NCBI GenBank assembly: GCA_017559845.1
Contig: JAFYQQ010000014.1
Span: 107,554 to 171,553 of the forward strand
DNA length: 64,000 nucleotides
Direction: 5' to 3'
Origin: Bacteroidaceae bacterium
GTDB taxonomy: Bacteria > Bacteroidota > Bacteroidia > Bacteroidales > Bacteroidaceae
Shown here: piece by piece, positions 7,484 to 14,938 of the stretch
How positions within the stretch are numbered: position 1 is the first letter of the stretch
How the letters are laid out: every line of letters starts with the position of its first letter
Position numbers and translations under genes: made by a program
The notes under the pieces: generated by a model
Seen by the model: only the letters and a program-made list of their open reading frames with translations
The model's database searches: none
Told to the model about the DNA's origin: nothing

Positions 7484-8623
7484 ATGATTAGATACGACAA
7501 AAAGATATTTCAGGAAATAGAGGTAACGGCTCAGATTTCGTCCTTTTGCGGTGAAGGCAATGTGGAGGAATGGCATGTGATGTTGCATGTGCAGGCCGGT
7601 GGCTTTTTTTCTGAGCAGATGGAGCGTCTGCACCAAGCCGAGTCCCTGTTGATGGGAATGCAGGGATGGAAGGGCGTCAAGTGTGTGGCACGCCGGTACT
7701 TCCTTTCTGACAGTGCCAATCAGTACCGGGAAATGTCTTTAAAGCAGACCGATGCCGTAAGCGTTATCCAGCAACCGCCGCTTGACGGAAGTAAGGTGGC
7801 GCTCTGGCTTTATCTGACACGAGGAATGGAAGTCGTTCAAGAACATGGAACGACAGTCTGTCAAAGCAACGGCTATACCCACTTGTGGCGCATGGGAATG
7901 CAGCATCCGGAAGGCGACAGTGCCGTGCAGACCACCGCATTGCTGGACGGTTATGAGGAATCGCTTTCGCAGTTTGGTGCGAATGTGACGGACAATTGCA
8001 TCCGTACTTGGTTTTTTGTGCGCGATGTGGACACCCATTATGCCGGATTGGTACAAGCAAGAAAGGAGTGGTTCACTCGTCATGGACTGACGGAAAACAC
8101 CCATTATATCGCCAGTACGGGCATTGGTGGCGGACCTGCAGACACAAAAGCATTGGTACAATTGGGCGCCTATGCCCTCCAAGGATTCGAGCCTGCTCAA
8201 GTTCGTTATCTGCATGCGCCCAAATGGCTCAATGCGACCCACGAATATGGTGTGACCTTTGAGCGCGGAACAGCGGTGGAGTACGGAGACCGTGCCCATA
8301 TCATCATTTCGGGAACCGCAAGCATAGACCATTTGGGCCAGGTGGTATATCCGGGAGACATAGTGGGTCAGACCAAGCGGATGTGGGCCAATGTGGAGGC
8401 TTTGCTTGGCGAGGCATCTGCATCTATGGACGACATGATGCACATCATCGTTTATCTGCGCGATATGGCAGACTATGAAGTGGTTCGTTCTCTTTTTGCC
8501 GAGCGTTTCCCTCAAATTCCCACCGTCATCACGTTGGCTCCCGTGTGCCGTCCGGCATGGCTCATCGAGATGGAGTGTGTTGCAGTGGTTCCCCGAAAGA
8601 ACGCCTCTTTCCGGAATTTCTGA
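7484..8623 (+). CDS. Rid (YjgF)-fold protein, chorismatase-like
   Basis: A 379-residue protein with a C-terminal Rid/YjgF domain (the GTASID segment about two thirds along, then GDIVGQT and a C-terminal FPQIPTVITL). The middle also looks like a diverged Rid fold (IRTWFFVRDVDTHY). This length and tandem layout fit the FkbO/Hyg5/XanB2 chorismatase group, which hydrolyses chorismate. Ordinary single-domain Rid deaminases are about 130 residues. The exact reaction is not provable from sequence alone. The ATG at 7484 was preferred over a TTG at 7460 because the promoter box overlaps the latter. CcsBA follows 22 bp downstream. Confidence 0.7.
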   Translation: MIRYDKKIFQEIEVTAQISSFCGEGNVEEWHVMLHVQAGGFFSEQMERLHQAESLLMGMQGWKGVKCVARRYFLSDSANQYREMSLKQTDAVSVIQQPPLDGSKVALWLYLTRGMEVVQEHGTTVCQSNGYTHLWRMGMQHPEGDSAVQTTALLDGYEESLSQFGANVTDNCIRTWFFVRDVDTHYAGLVQARKEWFTRHGLTENTHYIASTGIGGGPADTKALVQLGAYALQGFEPAQVRYLHAPKWLNATHEYGVTFERGTAVEYGDRAHIIISGTASIDHLGQVVYPGDIVGQTKRMWANVEALLGEASASMDDMMHIIVYLRDMADYEVVRSLFAERFPQIPTVITLAPVCRPAWLIEMECVAVVPRKNASFRNF

Positions 8624-8645
8624 TACAATCAAGTCAAATTAAACA

Positions 8646-10517
8646 ATGAAGAAATCGGCAATTTGGTCCTGGGGACTTGTTTTGGCTCTTGTCCTGGCAA
8701 TGGCGTTGGCTACCGTAGTCGAGGCCAATTTAGGAATGGGCTATGGCCGTGCCTGGGTGTATGGGACATGGTGGTTCCGCTTGCTGTGGCTTGCTTTGGC
8801 AGCAACGGGCTTGTTGCACATCATCCGATGCCGCCTGTGGCATCGTTTTGTGCTTGCCGCCCTGCATGTTGCCTTACTGATGATTCTGGCTGGAGCGGCC
8901 CTGACAGCCATCACTTCCCATCGGGGTTATCTTCATTTGCGTGAGGGGGATACTTCTGACATTTATGCCGATGATAACAGTAGGGTGAGACATTTGCCCT
9001 TTGAAGCCCGGCTCGATAGTTTCAGAATCCAATATTATCCCGGCACGCAAACACCGCGGGACTATATCAGCAACGTAGAAATGGGTGGAACGAAGTACCG
9101 CATCTCCATGAACCGTATTGCACGCATTGAAGGATATAGGTTTTACCAGTCCAGTTATGACCGAGACGGGCATGGTACCATTTTGCGGGTCAACTACGAT
9201 CCTTGGGGCACCGGGGTAACGTATGCCGGCTATCTTTTGTTGGGAATTTCCATGGTGGTTTATCTGATAATGGGAAGTTCTTTGCTGAAGCGTGGAAAGG
9301 CGGCCCGTAGCGCTGCTGTTTTGCTCCCCCTCTTCCTTTTCTCCTCCTCATTGCAGGCGGCAGATTCCTCTTTTGTGGTTCCCCTTGAACAGGCACAGCA
9401 GAAGGTCTATGAACAAGTGCTGTGGCAAGGAAGGCCCGCTCCATTGGGTACATTGGCAAAGGATTTCCTGCAAAAACTTTACGGAAAGCGTACCTATAAG
9501 GACTTGACTGCAACACAGGTTCTTTTGTCTTGGCAACAGCACCCCGAGCATTGGGCGGACGAACCCATCATCGCACAGAAGGACAGCGGATATGCTTGTC
9601 TCAACGATTTTATGGACTATTCGGTGATGCCTCCCCGCTTGAAGGGCGTGGAACACGACCCGTATCTGGCCGAGAAAGTCAGCCTGGCTCTGATGCTTGT
9701 GCAGGAACGTCTTGTACTGCCCCTTCCTGCTGAAGTGCGGCCCCGCGGAAAGGCAAGCATTGCGGCCGAGCTGTTTTATAACCGCCTGGACTGGACTTTG
9801 TGGGGAATGATTGGTTGCTGGTTGCTGGTTGTGGGGTGTCTGCTTCGTTCTTATGTATTGCAGAACCGTCATTCAAGGAACCGTGCCATTTTGGGCATGG
9901 CGATAAATGCGGGAAGATTGTGCCTTCTGCTTTTTATGGGAGTGGCCTTCTTCTTAAGATGGAATGCGGCAGGAAGAATCCCCTTGAGCAATGGATACGA
10001 GACCTTGCATTTTGCCGTATTGTGCGTTTTGGCTTTGGGGACCGTTTCTTCACGCCTTCGCCAAGAGACGGCGGCTTTCTTGCCGGCGGCTTTCTTGCTT
10101 TTGGTTGCCCATTTGGGCGAGAAGGATCCCGGCATTACACCCCTGATGCCAGTGCTTCATTCTCCCTGGCTCAGCGCCCATGTCAGCGTGATAATGCTCA
10201 GTTATGCCATGCTGATGCTGTCCATTGTAGACCGAAGAATGCTGCGTGCCGCCGTCTGCCTGCTGGCCGCGGGAATCTTTCTTGGGGCGGTATGGGCCAA
10301 TGTCTCATGGGGTTCTTACTGGAGTTGGGATCCCAAGGAAACCTGGGCGCTGATTACTTTGCTGGTGTATAGTGCCCCTTTGCACGCACAAAGTTTGCCG
10401 TGGTTCCGCTCGCAGCGCAATTACCGCATTTATTCGTTGGTGGCGTTGGCCTGCCTTGCCATGACATATTGGGGCGTGAATTATCTTTTGGGCGGAATGC
10501 ACAGCTATGCCTCTTAA
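8646..10517 (+). CDS. ccsBA: Cytochrome c biogenesis protein CcsBA (ResB-CcsA fusion)
   Basis: A 623-residue inner-membrane cytochrome c synthetase of system II, which carries heme across the membrane and attaches it to CXXCH motifs of apocytochromes. The first 240 residues have ResB-like membrane segments and a periplasmic part. A periplasmic insert of about 150 residues follows, then a multi-span CcsA region with the Trp-rich heme-handling motif WGSYWSWDPKETWA near residue 557. The fusion is the usual Bacteroidetes and epsilonproteobacterial arrangement. In many Bacteroidales this gene sits beside nrfHA; here no nitrite reductase is seen and its upstream neighbour is the Rid-like gene. Confidence 0.92.
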   Translation: MKKSAIWSWGLVLALVLAMALATVVEANLGMGYGRAWVYGTWWFRLLWLALAATGLLHIIRCRLWHRFVLAALHVALLMILAGAALTAITSHRGYLHLREGDTSDIYADDNSRVRHLPFEARLDSFRIQYYPGTQTPRDYISNVEMGGTKYRISMNRIARIEGYRFYQSSYDRDGHGTILRVNYDPWGTGVTYAGYLLLGISMVVYLIMGSSLLKRGKAARSAAVLLPLFLFSSSLQAADSSFVVPLEQAQQKVYEQVLWQGRPAPLGTLAKDFLQKLYGKRTYKDLTATQVLLSWQQHPEHWADEPIIAQKDSGYACLNDFMDYSVMPPRLKGVEHDPYLAEKVSLALMLVQERLVLPLPAEVRPRGKASIAAELFYNRLDWTLWGMIGCWLLVVGCLLRSYVLQNRHSRNRAILGMAINAGRLCLLLFMGVAFFLRWNAAGRIPLSNGYETLHFAVLCVLALGTVSSRLRQETAAFLPAAFLLLVAHLGEKDPGITPLMPVLHSPWLSAHVSVIMLSYAMLMLSIVDRRMLRAAVCLLAAGIFLGAVWANVSWGSYWSWDPKETWALITLLVYSAPLHAQSLPWFRSQRNYRIYSLVALACLAMTYWGVNYLLGGMHSYAS

Positions 10518-10548
10518 GGTAATGTTTTTTTAAATGGATTAGGAATCA

Positions 10549-11952
10549 GTGATAGATAACAGAAAATATAGGAAGACAGGGAAAAAGAAAAAACGTCGTT
10601 TGAAAAAGAGTGTACGACGCGGTTGTGTCGTATTCTTCTGGATGTTGGTTCTGAGTTTGGGTAGTCTGGTGTGGAATGCCGTTTCCACTTCTATCGGCGA
10701 TTCTATAGAAGAGGACACCGTGGCGGTGGAGGAGGAACCGTACATTGCTCCCGAAGACACGGCCGATGTGGATCCCGCTCTTACGGAACGGCTTGCACAT
10801 TATGTAGAAACCGCTCCGCGTATTGAAAAATCGCGTTTGGGAGTCTATGTTTACGATATCACTGCACGGGAGGATGTTTACGGCCATCGTGATACAGTTC
10901 CTATGATACCGGCTTCCTGTACCAAATTGCTTACGGCAGCGGTGGCGTTGCATCATTTGGGCCCTAATCATGCCTATGACAGCAGCCTGCTGATGTATGG
11001 CTCGGTAAGCAAAGGGACCTTGTATGGCTCGTTGATAGTGTCCATGGACGACGATCCATTCTTCCCTTCTTTTGATGAATTTGTCCAAAGTTTGTGCCGG
11101 AAAGGCATAAACCACATAGAAGGAAGCATCGTGTTCGATCTGGCCCGTACCGACACATTGCGCCAGCATCATACTGCATCACCGTGGGACATATCCTATA
11201 ACAAGGTACCCTTGCTCATGAAGGGCGCACCCCGTATCCGTCGGGAGTTTATGAATGCTCTTTCCGCTCAGGGTATAACTTACCATTCCAATCCGCTTTT
11301 GGCACACCCCTGGCTTCAAGGATTAAGCAAGGATAAGGATCCGGCCGAGTATCGTCTGGCGCTTTCGCTGGCTCGTTCTCAAAGCGAAATTTTGGCCAGA
11401 ACCACCCATTCGCTCCGTTCTGTATTGTTCCCAGTTCTTATGTATAGCGACAATATTTTGGCCGAAGCGGTGCATTATCACATAGGCCATGCATATGACC
11501 GTTGGACTGGTGCCGGATGGTCTACTCATGAGCTGACGGAAAAATTCCTACGCGAGGAATTACAAATTCCCTCGGGAGAGAAAAAAAACCTGAGCGTATA
11601 CGACGGTAGTGGACTGGCACCGGCAAATCGCTTTACTTCGCGTTTTTTGGTACAACTTCTGACTTATGCTTACGACCATCCCGTCATGCAGAAAGTTTTC
11701 ATTGAGGAATTGCTTCCATCTCCTCTTCCCAATCGAAGGGGAACCCTGAGCGGCAGAATGAAAAGCGAAAAGGTGCATGGTCGCGTTTTTGCCAAGACCG
11801 GTACGCTCGCTGCCAAAGGTGTCTCTTCACTCAGCGGTTATTGTCTGGGCCGGAACGGGCACTGGTATGCGTTTGCCATTTTGCATGAGGATATGGCCAT
11901 TTATGAGGCGCGGATTTTCCAGGATCGCTTGTGCGAATTACTGGTTAAATAG
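10549..11952 (+). CDS. dacB: D-alanyl-D-alanine carboxypeptidase/endopeptidase, PBP4 (S13) type
   Basis: A 467-residue penicillin-binding protein that trims peptidoglycan side chains or cross-links in the periplasm. All three active-site motifs are present: Ser123-x-x-Lys126 (PASCTK), Ser300-Asp-Asn302 (YSDN) and Lys416-Thr-Gly418 (KTGT). The N-terminus is very basic (KKKKRRLKK), followed by one membrane anchor (about residues 29-45) and an acidic linker. The start appears to be GTG at 10549, with AGGA just upstream; no in-frame ATG lies between it and the anchor. It follows ccsBA by 31 bp. Confidence 0.9.
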   Translation: MIDNRKYRKTGKKKKRRLKKSVRRGCVVFFWMLVLSLGSLVWNAVSTSIGDSIEEDTVAVEEEPYIAPEDTADVDPALTERLAHYVETAPRIEKSRLGVYVYDITAREDVYGHRDTVPMIPASCTKLLTAAVALHHLGPNHAYDSSLLMYGSVSKGTLYGSLIVSMDDDPFFPSFDEFVQSLCRKGINHIEGSIVFDLARTDTLRQHHTASPWDISYNKVPLLMKGAPRIRREFMNALSAQGITYHSNPLLAHPWLQGLSKDKDPAEYRLALSLARSQSEILARTTHSLRSVLFPVLMYSDNILAEAVHYHIGHAYDRWTGAGWSTHELTEKFLREELQIPSGEKKNLSVYDGSGLAPANRFTSRFLVQLLTYAYDHPVMQKVFIEELLPSPLPNRRGTLSGRMKSEKVHGRVFAKTGTLAAKGVSSLSGYCLGRNGHWYAFAILHEDMAIYEARIFQDRLCELLVK

Positions 11953-12010
11953 ACTTTTTGCAGAAGCTGATAATAAAGACCTTTGACATCTGAAAACCTC
12001 TTTTTCGGAG

Positions 12011-12260
12011 CGTCGGAAGTGTTCTCCCAAGTTGGGAGCGGCTTCCGACACGTAAAAAATGCTCTCCCGGGTTGGGAAACGATTTCCTGAACTCAAAAAA
12101 TGCTCTCCCGGGTTGGGAAACGATTTTCTGAACTCAAAAAATGCTTTCCCGGATTGGGAAACGATTTTCTGAACCTAAAAAATGCTATCCCGGGTTGGGA
12201 AACCATTTTCGGAACGTCGGAAATGCTCTCCCGAGTTGGGAGCGGACTTCCGACGCGTCT
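12011..12260. repeat. 41-bp tandem array of CTCCCGGGTTGGGA palindromes
   Basis: Six units begin with TCCC at 12025, 12065, 12106, 12147, 12188 and 12229 (spacings 40, 41, 41, 41, 41). Each has a TCCC/GGGA palindrome, and most have a second half containing TTTTCTGAAC or TTCGGAACG, so the inner step is close to 20.5 bp. The first and last units are also enclosed by GTCGGAA/TTCCGAC, giving larger hairpins at both ends. The array fills the gap between two convergent genes (11953-12271), where no other terminator is seen. Confidence 0.85.
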
Positions 12261-12271
12261 GATCGTAAGGA

Positions 12272-13531
12272 TTATTTCCCCCAATGGAACCTGAGCCCCA
12301 TGGTGAGATTGAAGTTCAGAGGCTGTTTGGTATAGTGGTTTTCGAGTCCGCTGCCATTTTTGAAATAATAATGGACACTGGGTTCTGCATACAGACTGAC
12401 TGTGTGTCCAAGATGGTATTCTGCGCCAATGGATGCCAGGGCAGAGAACGTGAGGTGCTTGTCGCTGACGCTTTTGGTGTACGAATGCCAGTATTCGTTA
12501 TTTTGCCAGCAAAGGGTTGTCGCTTTTCCGCTGACTAACTTTTCGGCCTGGCCGCCCAAGGCAATGTAGCCGTTGAAGCGTTTCTTTTTCCATACTTGGT
12601 AGCCAATTTGTAACGGAATACCAATATAGTGCAGTTTCTGCTTGGTGTGTTCGCTTTGGTTTACGTATTCTTCATAAAACTCAGATACCAGATAACAGTA
12701 AGTAAGTCCGCTCTGAATGTTCCATCTGCGATTCAGGTTGTATCGGAAGGATATGCCGAACTTGATGGGCTGGTAATGCTTTTCCGTTTTCTTCTTGGGC
12801 CTAAGGTTGGGGTGTGTGCTTATTTTGGGGTTTGTATTTGACGTGGAATCCGAAACATCGGGTTGTGTTTCTCCGTAGCCGGGGGAACCGTCAAGAACTG
12901 CTTTTTCTCCATTTGAGGGGCTCAATTGTGCAATTCCCCCTGAGATATGAGTACCCATGGCGAACGAAGGCGTTTTCTTTCGGGAAGAGGGAATGTCCCG
13001 TTCTTGTTTGCGGGAGGCCGAAATATCAGGAGTTTTGTTCTTTGGCTTTCTTTGCTCGGTAATCTGTGACGGCTCTTTTTCTTCTGTTGTTTGTTCAGGT
13101 TTCTCTTTTGAAACCATAGCCTCTTGTCCTGTTGTCGGCAAAATGTCCGATGCCAAAACGCTCAATTTGGCGATTTGGGCAACCGGTTTGGTTGTAACGG
13201 GCGCAATGAGCCCTACTGTAGATATTCTTGGCTCAGAAAGCGCCATTGGCTGGATACTTTCCAGTTCGGAAGGGTGATGGGCGTCCTTGACAAAGGTGGG
13301 GGACGATTTGTTCCAGCGGTAACCGATGAACGAAACGATGAGAAGGATCGCGGCCACCGAGACGGCACGAAGAATATGCCTTGGACGAATGAAAGGACTG
13401 CCGCCTGCGGGAACAGGAGAAAGGCCCCGGCGATGCATTTCCGACTTTATGTCGTCAAGCAAACCTTCGGGCGCTTTCTCCTGAAAGTCTTTCAGTCGGT
13501 CGTGTATGTCTTTATTCCATTGCTTGCTCAT
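12272..13531 (-). CDS. Anti-sigma-like protein with C-terminal outer-membrane beta-barrel domain
   Basis: A 419-residue protein with a cytoplasmic N-terminal part (residues 1-50), one membrane span (about 52-70, ILLIVSFIGYRW), a long polar Ser/Thr/Lys linker (about 85-250) and a C-terminal stretch of alternating strands typical of a small porin-like barrel (YQPIKFGISFRYNLNRRW to NLTMGLRFHWGK). It overlaps the ECF sigma gene by ATGA, so a sigma-regulating role for the N-terminus is likely by context. How one chain spans both membranes is not clear; the barrel-like part may instead be a periplasmic sensor. Confidence 0.7.
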   Translation of the reverse strand: MSKQWNKDIHDRLKDFQEKAPEGLLDDIKSEMHRRGLSPVPAGGSPFIRPRHILRAVSVAAILLIVSFIGYRWNKSSPTFVKDAHHPSELESIQPMALSEPRISTVGLIAPVTTKPVAQIAKLSVLASDILPTTGQEAMVSKEKPEQTTEEKEPSQITEQRKPKNKTPDISASRKQERDIPSSRKKTPSFAMGTHISGGIAQLSPSNGEKAVLDGSPGYGETQPDVSDSTSNTNPKISTHPNLRPKKKTEKHYQPIKFGISFRYNLNRRWNIQSGLTYCYLVSEFYEEYVNQSEHTKQKLHYIGIPLQIGYQVWKKKRFNGYIALGGQAEKLVSGKATTLCWQNNEYWHSYTKSVSDKHLTFSALASIGAEYHLGHTVSLYAEPSVHYYFKNGSGLENHYTKQPLNFNLTMGLRFHWGK

Positions 13532-14094
13532 CTTTTCCCTGTTTTATGGTGATGTGCTTTAATCATTTTCGTCAGCATTTGTTTTGCCCTGCTCAGTTGG
13601 GATGCCGAAGTTGCAGGCTGGATATGAAGTATATCTGCAATTTCTTTGTGTGTTTTCTCCTCAATGACAAAAAGGTTGAAAACCGCTCGGTATCCGGGCG
13701 GTAGTTGGCGTACAAACGAAACCAGTGTTTGTGTATCAATACTTTCGGTGTCCGGTTCCGTTTCCGGTATGTCGGCCACAGCCGATTCTTGAAGTGGAAT
13801 AAGGAAGGTCCTGTCTTTTCTTAGCTCCATCAAGGCTTCGTTTATCACAATTCTGGTGAGCCAAGCCTTTAGGGAACCTTTACCGCGGTACTCGAATGTA
13901 TGGATTTGTGTGAATATTTTGATAAAACTTTCCTGTAAAACATCTTTCAGGGTGTCTTCGTCGGAAATGTATAGGGCACAAACGCCGGCCATGTGGTCGG
14001 CGTATTCCTGATAAAGCTTGTCCATGGCATACTTGTCGCCTTTCTTGAACAAGTCCAGAATTTGTTGCTCTCTGTCTTTCCGAAAAAGTATCAC
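13528..14094 (-). CDS. ECF-type RNA polymerase sigma factor
   Basis: A 188-residue sigma-70 family factor. Region 2 lies near residues 20-90 (YADHMAGVCALYISDEDTLK, then QESFIKIF and WLTRIVINEAL). Region 4 lies near 125-180 (LPPGYRAVFNLFVIEEKTHK, then the EIADIL helix-turn-helix). The only sensible start is a GTG at 14094. It overlaps the anti-sigma/beta-barrel gene by 4 bp and is preceded 9 bp away by a lipoprotein gene, giving a three-gene envelope-signalling unit. Its target promoters cannot be identified here. Confidence 0.92.
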   Translation of the reverse strand: MILFRKDREQQILDLFKKGDKYAMDKLYQEYADHMAGVCALYISDEDTLKDVLQESFIKIFTQIHTFEYRGKGSLKAWLTRIVINEALMELRKDRTFLIPLQESAVADIPETEPDTESIDTQTLVSFVRQLPPGYRAVFNLFVIEEKTHKEIADILHIQPATSASQLSRAKQMLTKMIKAHHHKTGKR

Positions 14095-14103
14095 GTCAGC
14101 AGG

Positions 14104-14649
14104 CTATTTCCGGATGTCAATGGTTGGGTGGGAGGTATCCTTGGCGACTTCTTTCCCGTTCAGCTTATACGAGCTGATGTTTTTAGGGGTATCTCCTTTC
14201 CATTTTATGCGTGACGAGAAAGTGATGACGTCCTGTGTGCCGTTTCCCCAGTCTATGGTCAGTTTCTCGTCATTGTAGATCATGGCTTGATCCAGTTCTC
14301 CGAACACCAGAGCATAACGGCCGTCATTCCGTAGAAATGTACGGATGCCATACATTGTTGGCATGTAGAAGCGGGTTTTCTGCATGTCGTCTTCCTTGAA
14401 TTCGTCCTTGACATAGGTCTTGTCCCGGAAGGTGGCTGTGGTGGCCAGAGCGGCATAGCTGCCCGGAGTTTCCGGGTTGAGCAGATCCGCACCGTTCTCA
14501 CCGGTCAGGGTAAGGTAAATCTCGATCGGATAGAAATCCCATTCTTTAGTAATACCGGGGGCTGGATCATCTTGTTCGCAAGAGGAAAAACAGAACGAAG
14601 CGATGCTGCATGCCAAAAGGCAGAAAATCTTTTTAAAGGTGGTTCTCAT
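14104..14649 (-). CDS. Lipoprotein of unknown function, upstream of an ECF sigma factor
   Basis: A 181-residue predicted lipoprotein with a type II signal peptide ending in the lipobox FSSC, so the mature protein starts at Cys near residue 23. The following acidic and polar residues (EQDD) suit surface export in Bacteroidetes. The rest has alternating strand-like segments with no recognised domain. The ATG at 14649 was chosen over an upstream GTG at 14661 because it starts directly at a basic signal-peptide head (MRTTFKK). First gene of the sigma unit; possibly a surface sensor or a target. Confidence 0.7.
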   Translation of the reverse strand: MRTTFKKIFCLLACSIASFCFSSCEQDDPAPGITKEWDFYPIEIYLTLTGENGADLLNPETPGSYAALATTATFRDKTYVKDEFKEDDMQKTRFYMPTMYGIRTFLRNDGRYALVFGELDQAMIYNDEKLTIDWGNGTQDVITFSSRIKWKGDTPKNISSYKLNGKEVAKDTSHPTIDIRK

Positions 14650-14775
14650 AAGTCTTGTCACAATTTTATTGTTAATGCAAATGTCGGATTTTGTCTAATA
14701 AATGCAAAACTTGTGAAAACATTGCATGGGAAAAATGTTTTTTTTAATAAACAGGTTATTTTTTTTGAAGGTCAT

Positions 14776-14919
14776 TTAACGTTTCGGATGGTGTGGGCAG
14801 TTGTATTGCCCACAGCCGGCACACCCCTTACCGCCTTGACAGTTGCGTAACCAAAAGCGGAGGGCAACGGCGGCCACAACCAGTATGACGGCCAGAAGAA
14901 GGATACTTTGCAAGTTCAT
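14776..14919 (-). CDS. FeoB-associated Cys-rich membrane protein
   Basis: A 47-residue protein made of one membrane span (NLQSILLLAVILVVAAVALR) and a short cytoplasmic tail with four cysteines and terminal His residues (NCQGGKGCAGCGQYNCPHH). It starts 19 bp after feoAB. Small proteins of this design next to feoB occur in Firmicutes and Bacteroidetes and are thought to assist ferrous iron uptake, as FeoC does in enterobacteria; the Cys residues could bind iron or an Fe-S cluster. Confidence 0.8.
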   Translation of the reverse strand: MNLQSILLLAVILVVAAVALRFWLRNCQGGKGCAGCGQYNCPHHPKR

Positions 14920-14938
14920 ACGGGGGAGGAGTTTGGGG

